Origin: Cerioporus squamosus
Lineage: Eukaryota > Basidiomycota > Agaricomycetes > Polyporales > Polyporaceae
Assembly (NCBI GenBank): GCA_022592435.1
Contig: JABYQS010000416.1
Location: forward strand, 1-24,111
Length of the DNA stretch: 24,111 nt
Direction of reading: 5' to 3'
The number at the start of each line of letters is the position of its first letter. Position 1 is the stretch's first letter. The notes under the pieces were generated by a model. It ran no database searches, was not told the origin of the DNA, and was given only the letters and a program-made list of their open reading frames with translations. Shown one piece after another: positions 9,061 to 17,868 of the stretch. The position numbers and the translations under genes are program-made.

Positions 9061-10459
9061 ATGGCCTTCGTCGCTCCCCAGCCTCAACGCCCGATCTCGC
9101 TCACGGAGGGCACCAAAGACTCTCCGGTCCTGACTCTCCTGCAGGCACAGCCGTATAACCCTGCGTTTTCGGAGTCGTCCAACAGTGCATCCAGTCCCTC
9201 GTCAACAGCAATCTTGTCCCCGCTCCCGGACGCGCGACAGCTCGCCCGTCCACCACAGGGCGTTTGGAGTCGCGAGGAGGTGGTCATGCTGTCAGCCCAC
9301 GGCCTCGCTCAACTCGACCTCCTGGACGACGTTACTTGGGAGACCGCTGCTTTCAATCTTTGGCTCACAACTCGTACGCCGAACCCCGTCACCCAAACGG
9401 ACGCACACAGGAACAAGCTCGCGCCGCTGGCGGTGCGGGCGCTCAGGCCCGCGACCCAGCAAGGGATGCCATGGCAATTCGGGTGGACGAGTTTGTTCCG
9501 CGCCTACAGCATCATCACGGATCATGCGGTACAGCTCAGCACCATGGAGGCGATCGTAGACATCGAAGCGGACTGGGTGCGCGATGAAGGGCTCGCCCTT
9601 GTGGGCCTCGCTTGGATGTGCGTCGAAAGGGTGGTCGAGGGCGACGAGGTCGTGCGGGAGTCCGTCGCGCGGCTTGCGACGAACTTGTTCAAGATCTTCG
9701 CTACTCGGCGCGTGCTCTACGCCAACGTCTTTGGGGAGTTGTTGAAGCGGTGCATCTGGGAGGAGTTCGAGGCTTGGTGGGGACAGGTATGTCGTCCCTA
9801 CGGCGCTCCTTGCAGTTACGTGCTTATGCCCAGCAGGGAGCCGGTCTCTCGTCAGCCCTGTTCAAGGAGAACGTTTCGGCTATGAGCGCAGCTTACGGGA
9901 TCGTGCAGTTCATCGGCGACCTCTATCAGCGATGCATGCTATCTCCGAGCTTCGTTCAGCGCATTATGAAGACGTTGGTCGGAGCGGGCGAGAGCAGCCC
10001 TATGGTTGCGATCGAGCAGCTACGGGCTGTGCGGCTGCTACTGTCCCATGTCCGCGACTCGCGCCTTAAAAGCATCGATCCGCGTGGAATGGCTGACATT
10101 ATGGCTGCATTCTCTGTCAGTTGGGCGCGGGTCAATACAAGCTGGATGGGCGAGCCTTTCGAGCGGAACGAACTGAAGATGCACTTCCAGGTGTGTCTCT
10201 CCGTGCGTGCACCGTATGCAATCGACACTGAACCCGAGTCATATAGTTCGTCGACAGCATGGTGGTCTTCTGGAATATGCTTCCGAATCAGCCGCCGGAG
10301 ATGTTCACAGTACGGCCCTCGCCCTCCCTGCCGCGCACTCCGCTGCTGGCCTCTTCGCCTACATTTGTCCCCTCTTCGACCTTTCTCTCCACTCATTCCA
10401 GTGCGTCGCCCTTGGCTCCTATCGTAGGACTTCCGGAAGCGGTACTCGTTCAAGGCTAG
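9061..10459 (+). CDS. Short protein with a single MIF4G-like domain (tandem copy 1), 3 exons
   Basis: Exons 9061-9786, 9837-10190 and 10247-10459 join in phase to 430 codons. Residues about 70-350 look like the HEAT-type MIF4G domain of eIF4G. FGELLKRCIWEEFEAWW (about 224-240) corresponds to the LLLNRCQxEFE helix, VQFIGDLYQRCML (about 265-277) to IKFIGELFKLxML, and EQLRAVRLLLSHV to the LCxLLxTVG helix. In eIF4G this domain binds eIF4A and RNA in translation initiation, and related domains act in mRNA decay and splicing. This protein is far shorter than eIF4G, has no eIF4E-binding YxxxxL motif that I can see, and ends in a Ser/Pro-rich tail of about 70 residues. A cytoplasmic role in RNA metabolism is inference only. 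A second copy lies 850 bp downstream on the same strand with introns at the same places. Confidence 0.8.
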
Positions 10460-11308
10460 AGAACCGTATCTGAGTCGCACGACACTCAGGCTCTGCATTT
10501 GTGAACTGTACATGTCTGATTATACCCTGCATTGCCGAAATGGATACCACGGACTATCTCAAAGCACAAACCGGAGAGAATCGCAACGGATGTTAGCGAT
10601 CGCAAGTGGTCGGTAAGTCGAACAAGTAGACAAGCTGGACGTATAACTGCTTTAAGTATAGCCCAGATATGCGTCGTTCACCTCCCGAGAAGATGGCCCG
10701 CGCATGTGTCCCGTCGGGCTAATTCGCAGCATAGAGTCCTGACGGCCCGGGAGCATCTTCAATATTGAGAAGGGGATAATGTGCCTGATATACCACGATG
10801 ACTTTGATTGATCACTAATGACCTTGATAGGACCTGGTTCCTTTGTTCTACCTCACCAACGTCTAGTAGCCAACAGACACGGCGCCCTGGTGGACGGCAT
10901 AAGTTGCCAAGGTACGAAACCCTTATACCTTCAAGTTAGGCGCCTGTCTTTGTCCACTGACGATTCACTTCGACCTAGGTTACACGTGGCGTAGCGCGTC
11001 CTTGTCGCATTGCCCCGACCGCATTGACTTGTTCTCTTATTCCTAGCGACTCTTCATGGGCTCACAATGGGTACTATCGCTGCACTCGCGGCCTGCGTCC
11101 AAGCGACGTGGTACAAAGAGTATCTATCAGCGGGCCACCTTTCGACCTCCACAAGTACGCAACCACCTTTAGGCTTGCCACTGGTCACCACTCAGACCGT
11201 ATAACTCGCGTAGGCATTCTCTCTCGAGCACCCGCTGCATCCACTGCTCGGACGCCACCCGGTCGCATCGCACCCCAGGCTCACTGACGCTCCATCCCAA
11301 CGAACGCC
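10460..11308. other. Intergenic region between the two MIF4G-like genes
   Basis: I see no gene in these 849 bases. Short open frames at 10532-10768 and 11024-11287 show no recognisable residues and no consistent splice context. The final 60 bases before the ATG at 11309 are C-rich, as at the first copy. The region should hold the 3' UTR of copy 1 and the promoter of copy 2. Confidence 0.4.
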
Positions 11309-12643
11309 ATGTCAACGACGTACGAGCAAGCCCAGATCTCGGGAAGCGCTGTCGATGGGTCTGACGTGCGCAGGGAGCTCCGACTGAGGCTACAGCACCA
11401 TAGAGTCTCGGAAGCGGAACAAGTGCTCCTTTGGACGCTTCACCTGGACGCGCGAGATGAGAAGACCTGGGAATCCACCGCGTTCCAGCTGTGGTTCAAG
11501 GACCACCGCCCGACGGCAGAGCGCGACGTGCACGAGTCGCAGCTCGCCCCTCTGGCGATTCGCGGTGCCGCCAGGCCTGGAGAGGGTGCGCGCGGCGTGC
11601 CATGGCAGTTCGCATGGACGCGCGCGTTCCGCACGGTCACTCAGGTGTTCGAGCGCGTGGCTTCGGAGGCCGCTATGCACGAGATCGTCACGTCCGAGGA
11701 CGACTGGGCGCATCGGATGGGTCTGCCGCTGTTGGGCCTTGTATGGGCGTGCGTGGAGACCGCGATCACGGGCGGCGAAGGCGGGCAGGCCCACATTGCG
11801 CGGCTCACGGTGAGGCTCTTCGACGAGTTCGCGAAGGAGAGTCCCGTCCTCGCGCTCGTGTTCGGCGAGCTCCTCAAACGGTGTGTCTGGGAGGAGTTTG
11901 AGGCGTGGTGGAAGCTGGTGAGTAGTCGTATCTCGAACTGCTGCAGGGGGCTCTCCGAATTGACCTTTCGCAATCACAGGGAGGAGAGTGGAGTCTCTCC
12001 TCGCCAGCATACAGGAGGAACTCACAGGCCATGACGCTCGCGACCTCGAGCATCAAGTTCATCGGCGAACTGTACCGGCTCTCCATGCTCCCCCGGATTT
12101 CATCCGCCACGTGGTCAACTTACTCTGCTGTGGCCGTTGGATCGCACTTGAACAGCTACGCGCCGTGGCATTGCTGTTCACATACATGAACGCATCTCTC
12201 AGGGATTCAGATCCGGCCAGGCTGAACAACCTGAAGTCGGCGTTTGAGGCGAGCTGCGGGCGCCTTACCGGCAGCTGGATGGGCGAAGCGTACGACAGGA
12301 ATGAGGTGGTCATGTTCCTCAAGGTGAATGACACTGTCTCTTGATATGCAGGAAGCGGGGTGCTGACGGTTATTCGCCCTGACACTGGCAGTGGTACGTG
12401 GACCGTGTAATTCGATCCTGGGAGCGTCCGCCTTCGCCGCTCTCGCGAGAGGCGTTCCCTGGCCAGCCGGTCATCAAGCCGAACGTGCAAGGCTCCATAC
12501 CCTCGTCTCCCTCTTATTCTTCAGAGTGGTCAACTCCTTCAACGTCGTCTTACTATCTTCCCCCTCGACAAGGCTCCTCGTCCTCGCTGTTGTATTCCAG
12601 TTCCCCAGGGTCCTCGCATGCGGTCTCGGCCCACCCAAAGTAA
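11309..12643 (+). CDS. Second MIF4G-like protein gene (tandem copy 2), with a one-base frameshift
   Basis: Exon 1 (11309-11917) encodes 203 residues ending in FGELLKRCVWEEFEAWWKL, nearly the same as copy 1. A 62-nt intron follows. Exon 2 (11980-12323) begins in the expected frame and gives IKFIGELYRLSML, an excellent match to the eIF4G MIF4G motif. At the C-run 12090-12094 the frame must shift by -1 to continue the homology (PPDFIRHVV, ALEQLRAVALLFTYM, GSWMGEAYDRNE). Without the shift a stop comes about 34 codons after the run. After a 68-nt intron (12324-12391) exon 3 runs to 12643 with a Ser/Pro-rich tail different from copy 1. Allowing for the one base, the protein would be about 401 aa. 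The break may be a true mutation, a base lost in sequencing, or a site of -1 slippage on CCCCC. The otherwise intact frames and splice sites suggest that the loss is recent or only apparent. Confidence 0.75.
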
Positions 12644-13023
12644 CGGTAAGCTACGACGCTCCAAGGTGCCGCTGTACAACAAGCACGTTATCTTCATCTA
12701 CTGGCTATCCCTGCCCTCACTTTCTTCGACTCGTGCGCTCAGCGCACAGACTACGTTCTTTCTCTGTTATCCAGATTGCATTGATACTGTAATACCTTCG
12801 TTCTGTAACCCCGGGACTGTTGTAGTACTACGACCCACCATGTTCCCTCCTAGTATTGTACGAACCATACACGACCTCACGTAGTTCTGCATACGACCCC
12901 TCTTTCCGAGCTGTATACTGGTATACCCTGCCTAGTATACGCTTGGCAACGATAATGCGATTAGTTACGATTACAAGCTCCTCGCAGTATTGGCAGCAGC
13001 TCCACATGCTCACCATATACACG
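12644..13023. other. Intergenic region between convergent genes
   Basis: This 380-bp stretch lies between the stop codons of the MIF4G-like copy 2 (+) and the prenyltransferase gene (-), so it should hold both 3' UTRs and polyadenylation sites. It is more AT-rich than the coding DNA on either side. I see no gene. Confidence 0.45.
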
Positions 13024-14552
13024 CTAGGATGCATGGGTCTCGGACTTCGCCGGTATGTGCTTCCTGGCCCAGGCAGCGGTCTCCTCTGTCGCGTTCCACA
13101 GCGCGTTGAGACGGGGTAGCTTCCAGCTCTCGTCGTCGCCATGATCTGTAGGCAGGATTGCCAGGATCGCGAGCGATAGATACGTGTGGTACGGATCTGA
13201 GATTCGAGGATGCGCATTGAGGTAAGAACAGTTGCAGCAGGTCTCCTCGGATGGAGAGTCTCTCACCTGGCCGTTCTCCCGGAGCCTTGGCCAGTCCGCC
13301 GTACTTGAACTGACATCCTTCGAGGAACTCCGCCAGAGCGCGTTTGTCTACCAGGTCTCCGGCGCCTAGAATCTGCCAGACTCTCATCAGTGGAGAGAGA
13401 GGGGAGAGAGGACACTGAGAGAGTGCACTCACGCTGAGAGCGGCGCCGCACCAGAAGCAGTAGCACGCGTCGGCGAGCTTGCACGTGCGCCCGCAGAAGC
13501 CGCCTGTCTCGGTCTGGTTCTGCACCAGCCACCGAATCGTGCGTGATCGCTGCGCACCGGAGAGGCGACCGGCGCGCGGAGATGATGGGGTATCTGGAGC
13601 GAGGTGCAGGGAGGCGATGGCGCAGTATGAGGTACCACCTGCTCTGGTGCGTTAGCGATGGTATAGTTGCCTGCACAAGGGAGACGAGGTTACCTAACGC
13701 TTCCCCGGATGGCGTCTGACCGTAGCCACCTTCATAGCTCTACCAAAACCACGTCAGATTGAGACGAGGGAGCAACGGTAAAATAGAGGACCGACATAAC
13801 ACCGCTGGATGTAAGCGATCGCAGCATCCACGTCGATCCCCGACCAGTCGTCCAGGAAATCGCTGATGGCGAACGCACAGTAGAGCATGCGCAGATCAGA
13901 CTCGCCGCCATTAGGCAGTACTGAGAAGCTGACATCCATTTTTCGGTTAGTCAAGCTCGTAGCTGAGCGTTCGCGATCCGGCGTACCTTCCGTCCTCGCG
14001 CTGGCACGCCCGAAGGAAGCGCAATATCCCCGGACGGTCGAGTTTTGAAAAGTCATCGCGCAAGATGGCGAGGCATAGAAGCGCTGTGTACGTCATGACC
14101 AAGTGTGGGAGGTCGTATTCTGATGGTTCGCCCTGTCACAGTTGTTGACGAGCAAGTTGTGAAGAGCAGCGGGACTGACCTTGTAGTCCTCGGGAGTCAC
14201 GTAGGGGCTCGGCCTGAACCCTGTCCCATATACTCCCGCTGTTCCAGCAAAAACGTCAGCAGGAAGGGTATGGCGATAGAGCCATACTGACAGATGTGCT
14301 GCTCCCATAGCCATTCCCTCCACGTCTCTCGGTCGTGTTCACTGCTTTGACCTTCGATAGAGTTGAGTATGTCCAGCGTCCCTAGGCAGTAGAAGACCAG
14401 CGCAATTCTACCCCAAAGTGTCAGCTAAAGCTTCTCTGCTTGCAGGTTGGCCGTCGGACCCACCGCGACGAATCGATGTCAACTTGACTGAACGGGAGAC
14501 CGATTAGACATCTTCTGGAGTGGGAAGCGTGCCCTTTCCTGGAGAGAGACAT
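13024..14552 (-). CDS. CDC43: Geranylgeranyltransferase type I beta subunit (Cdc43 family), 9 exons
   Basis: Exons in transcription order are 14552-14464, 14407-14292, 14238-14180, 14132-13987, 13928-13796, 13739-13694, 13638-13433, 13372-13267 and 13196-13024; the sum is 358 codons including the stop. With an alpha subunit the enzyme attaches geranylgeranyl to CaaX proteins ending in Leu, such as Rho-type GTPases, in the cytosol. Visible motifs are YGTGFRPSPY, YDLPHLVMTYTALLCLAILRD, SYEGGYGQTPSGEALGG, TGGFCGRTCKLADACYCFW and DPYHTYLSLAI. The zinc ligands would be Asp252, Cys254 and His304. Their 2- and 50-residue spacing equals that of mammalian GGTase-I (269, 271, 321 from memory) and is shorter than in farnesyltransferase (297, 299, 362), which favours GGTase-I. 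Introns are 47-70 nt. The donor after exon 5 is uncertain (GTCGGT at 13795, or GTGTTA slightly upstream with a shifted acceptor). The ATG at 14552 is supported by DSSRIALVFYCLGTLD matching the family N-terminus. Confidence 0.9.
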
Positions 14553-15488
14553 GTGGCGAGTCCGTGGTAACCGCTCTCTAGTGGCTTGAAGTTGGTAATG
14601 GGCACTAGCTGCGCCTTCAACGTTGCGTTGAAGGTGCAACATGTCGCGGCGGGAGTTCCAAAGATGCCATCGGGAAGCCGATAGCTTCTGATCCTAACAA
14701 GCACAAACAACGCCTGCACTTGGCGCCACCACTCTCTACAACCGTGACTATCATCAACCCACCGCAAGTACCAGCCTGCTGACTATACCAAACAGATCTT
14801 TCACGCCTTTCACATTTTCACTCTTGATTCACTTTGCCGCTGCCTTGATTCGTGCGCAAAGAATCCGTATGCGAAAAATGGCTCCGTTCTGGCATCTCTA
14901 CAAGCACATCATGTTCTACGCAGATCTCACGCTTCTTCCCGAACATGCGTCGACATCCGTCATCATGTTGCTCTGGTACTCCCCTTCTACTGTCTATCTT
15001 TGCGCGTATCAGACGTCTGTAGATCTTGAGCACGAGGTAAGGCTAGCTAGTCTACTTACCAGTGACCACACGACATCTCTGCTTCTGGGTCCTGTCCTTT
15101 CAGTGTCTCCCCACTTCCACAGAATGTGTGTACCTTCTTCCAGTGCACGGAGCTTGTGTTATGTGCGACTCAGGATAAGGCATTCGGGACCTTAGTTTCT
15201 GAATATTGCGGCACCGCGAACAAGGGGGACCCCTTCCTCGCCTGCAGTAGGACCACCACACCCTTACCCCTTTGGCAACGTTCCGTTCCTCTTGGGGTGC
15301 TGGTTTCACCAGAGAGCTTCTCCCGGCCTGCCGCTGCGCCTCAAGATGCGCGAACACGCCGCTCGACGCCGCCGAGGGTCTCATTGGCTGATCAAGCAGT
15401 TGCGGATGTCGCCATCTCCTCGCCACGCCTGCGCGCAACTACGCGTACTTGACTGAATGAGAGCGGGAGCAGGAGCGGCCGCAGATGA
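14553..15488. other. Stretch without a recognisable gene
   Basis: Both strands have open frames of 70-125 codons (for example 14824-15195 plus and 15100-15438 minus). None has a recognisable motif, and neither strand gives a consistent exon chain. The first part should be the promoter of the minus-strand prenyltransferase gene. Confidence 0.35.
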
Positions 15489-15674
15489 ATGATTGTCGCA
15501 TGTTCGCAGTCCACCGCCCACGCCTGCATTTGGCAGTCCTTGTATCTCAAGCTCCTTCGACGCCGATGGGCTGATATTGATGCTCTGTGGTATCGTTCGA
15601 TTGACCAATTGCTGAGATTGCGCAGGGACGTGCCATATGGGGGCTACAAGACTGGGGAGAAGAATAGATGGTGA
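15489..15674 (+). pseudogene. Possible fragment of an F-box-type protein
   Basis: A 61-codon frame includes LLRRRWADIDALWYRSIDQL (about 15552-15611). This resembles the stretch just after the F-box in basidiomycete proteins, where a CxxW..xALDxLWxxVxxL pattern is common. No F-box start precedes it and nothing continues it. It may be a relic or chance, so confidence is low. Confidence 0.15.
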
Positions 15675-16036
15675 GAGGTGCGTATGAGAAAATTACGACA
15701 TGTTGCTAGACGAGGAGGGGTTGCGAAGGATACAAGAACTGAGAACTGCGAGCGCGGAAGGGATGAAAATACACCAAGTATGTATACGTAGACGGTCTCG
15801 ATGCGATGGGGAATGCAGTATGTACGGTATGATGTGATTCTAGCAGTCCGTCTGAGAACTCAACAACCAATGATAAGTTATTCATAGCCGAAAAGAAAGG
15901 ATGGACTCTAGCTCCCCAGAACGAGGGACAGGATCCCGCGCCCGCTCCGCGAGCATCGCACTTCTGCGGTCTGCTTCCCCGAGAGCGCCGCCGAAGGGTA
16001 GCGTATGTAGGTTACGGAGAGGCCCACCCCGTAATC

Positions 16037-16777
16037 CTACCACTGCATGGGTCGTAGAGGCAACGCCGCTGCAAGCCAATGCTTGGCCGCCGCGGCTCTG
16101 GGGAAGGTGATGTGGACGAGCGACTGGACCTGAGTGCGTTCCTGTGGCACGCAGGTCGCCGCAGCGTGCCTGAACAAACGCGCACAGCCCCTAGGTAACG
16201 CACACGCTCCACGGAGATTGGGCGTACTCGGCGCGGCGAAGCGAGGTTGAAGCTCGAGCTTGGACGCCCAAGCTGCTGGAAGGGTGTAGCGCACGCGGCG
16301 AAGAATGCGTCGCCCGATCACATCCGGCCGCGGACAAATGATCAAGAATAGAGTTGTAATGGAAGGGGGAGCGGGGGATCTGCGCAATGTGAAGAGGGGG
16401 GAGCGTGGAAGCCCCGTGTAACCGGAGGGTGGCGGGACGGGAACGGGGAAGCAGATATGCATGGTGAGAAGGCGGGCATGTGAACGGAATGCATAGTGGG
16501 TGCAGATTACTGGCCGCCGGTACGCGCGTTGCATGGAAGAGACGGCGGGTGTGCGTACTCTAGAGTGATTATTGGGGAGTGCAAGATGCGCCCTGCGTAG
16601 GATGATGAACCCGAGAGCGAAGAGGGGGGTGGGTGTCGTTGTTCACGGGAAGAAGACCGGGCCATTGGTCGCTGCGCCAGTTCGGATGGCGGTCTGCGAG
16701 GACGAAGAGCCTGACGAGGGCTTCGAAGTCGAGTTCGAGGAGTAGCAGACAGGGATGGCAGTCATGATTGAGGACAT
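16037..16777 (-). CDS. Unrecognised protein, two possible exons behind a TATA box
   Basis: The ATG at 16777-16775 sits in a strong context (CCACCATGTC), 139 bases downstream of TATATAAA. The first 44 codons are Ser/Thr-rich (MSSIMTAIPVCYSSNSTS ... TNGPVFFP) and end in TGA (16645-16643). The same frame is then open for another 201 codons, down to a TAG at 16039-16037. The TGA lies inside a candidate 54-nt intron (16646-16593, GTGAAC...TACGCAG). Splicing it would give 228 codons. Read straight through, the candidate intron would encode TTTPTPLFALGFII, a possible start of a membrane segment, so a nonsense mutation is the alternative. The downstream part is rich in Arg, Pro and Ala and could be chance frame in GC-rich DNA. 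I recognise no family. Either the 44-codon frame, the spliced protein or a relic is possible. Confidence 0.35.
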
Positions 16778-16915
16778 GGTGGACTTCGCGGTGGTGAAGA
16801 GTGTTTAAGTGCGACGTATTGCTCAGAAGGGACTTCGAGATCGACTGCGCCTGAAGGGGACACAAACTGTGAGTGAGACTGGTGTAGTGAGGACAGACTG
16901 CGAAAGGGGACTTAC

Positions 16916-16923
16916 TTTATATA
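16916..16923 (-). promoter_or_regulatory. TATA box (TATATAAA)
   Basis: A perfect TATATAAA lies on the minus strand, followed downstream by a pyrimidine-rich stretch with CTCACTACACC and CTCACTCACAG and then the ATG at 16777. This is the clearest TATA element in the window. It supports transcription toward 16777 or marks the relic of a strongly expressed gene. Confidence 0.5.
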
Positions 16924-17775
16924 CCACGCCACGACGGACGCTGCACCGGACATAATGATATCCTGTGCGAGCGCGGCAGTTTCAATGACGTGGAGTGACT
17001 CGGCTACTCACATACTGTATGTATCTTTCCCTCTACACCGGTACCTGAAAATCCGGACAGCGATAACTTGTCGACAAGACGACAGGGGGCGGCCTGTCAC
17101 GCTGCCGCAATGCGATGCGCCGTGGCCGAGGATGCAATGCAAACATAAAGAGTGACCAAACAGCGTAAGCACCAAGGACTCACCGCAGTGAGCCCTTGAT
17201 CCTTACTGCAAGCTTGAATAGGCATCGCCGCAGCACCTCACAACCGTGTTTCATGCTCTCATCATCACGCACTTTACATAACGTCTGCACGAGATGCGAT
17301 GAATAGTGCGGTAACGAGCATGGTCCAAGTGAGTATGGATCTCGGACAACGCCGCGGTGGAGGTGACCGGTGCACAAACAAGAACAGAAACACGAACGGG
17401 TGGTGGAAGAACATACCGCGCACAGCAATTGGTGATGAACGCGTTGGACAGCGCCCGAGTCAGTGCCCCGCCAGTCGCAACCGCGATCAGATTCATGGAA
17501 TAGTTCGTTGACTCGAGCTATTATCTCGCATCCTCCCACAGGCCTCGACGTCGACCTCAAGGCAGAAGCGATGAGGGCATCCGACTCAGGGCGGTGCCGG
17601 CCTTTCTTCTGGCGACCTTGCGAGACTTGTGCGAGATCTCCGCTGATTACGAGTGACCGGACTTGATACTATTGTTCGCAACACGTCGCATGCGGCAAGA
17701 CACGGTCTGGGGCACAGAAGCAGAACTGGATGATGGTATGTAGATGCAGATGGCCGTTCAGGACAGAAGGTTCAA
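16924..17775. other. Stretch without a confident gene
   Basis: The minus strand has an exon-like piece at about 17417-17512 with YSMNLIAVATGGALTRALSN between an acceptor-like AATAG and a donor-like GTATGT. It has a membrane-segment look, but no neighbouring exons extend it. Otherwise I see only short frames. Confidence 0.3.
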
Positions 17776-17868
17776 ACGTTCAAGGGGAGCACGGAGTTTG
17801 CGGTCCAGGGCCTTGAACGTGAACCGACCTGATCGGTTCATCTCGACAGATGAACTGCGACCGAGTCG
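17776..17868. repeat. Cluster of inverted repeats
   Basis: Three perfect inverted repeats are packed into 80 bases. ACGTTCAAGG (17776-17785) pairs with CCTTGAACGT (17811-17820). GAACCGA (17821-17827) pairs with TCGGTTC (17833-17839). GTTCATCT (17836-17843) pairs with AGATGAAC (17848-17855) around a 4-nt loop. CCGA-G-TCGG follows directly. Some of these hairpins overlap and exclude one another. Confidence 0.55.

Noticed and set aside
9061..12643. A pathway or secondary-metabolite cluster that includes the MFS transporter
   Set aside because: No biosynthetic backbone enzyme, P450 or cluster regulator is visible; the neighbours are unrelated housekeeping and expanding-family genes.
13024..14552. 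Assignment as farnesyltransferase beta subunit instead of GGTase-I
   Set aside because: The spacing from the zinc Cys (254) to the zinc His (304) equals that of GGTase-I beta and is shorter than in farnesyltransferase, and the total length (357 aa) is also on the GGTase-I side.
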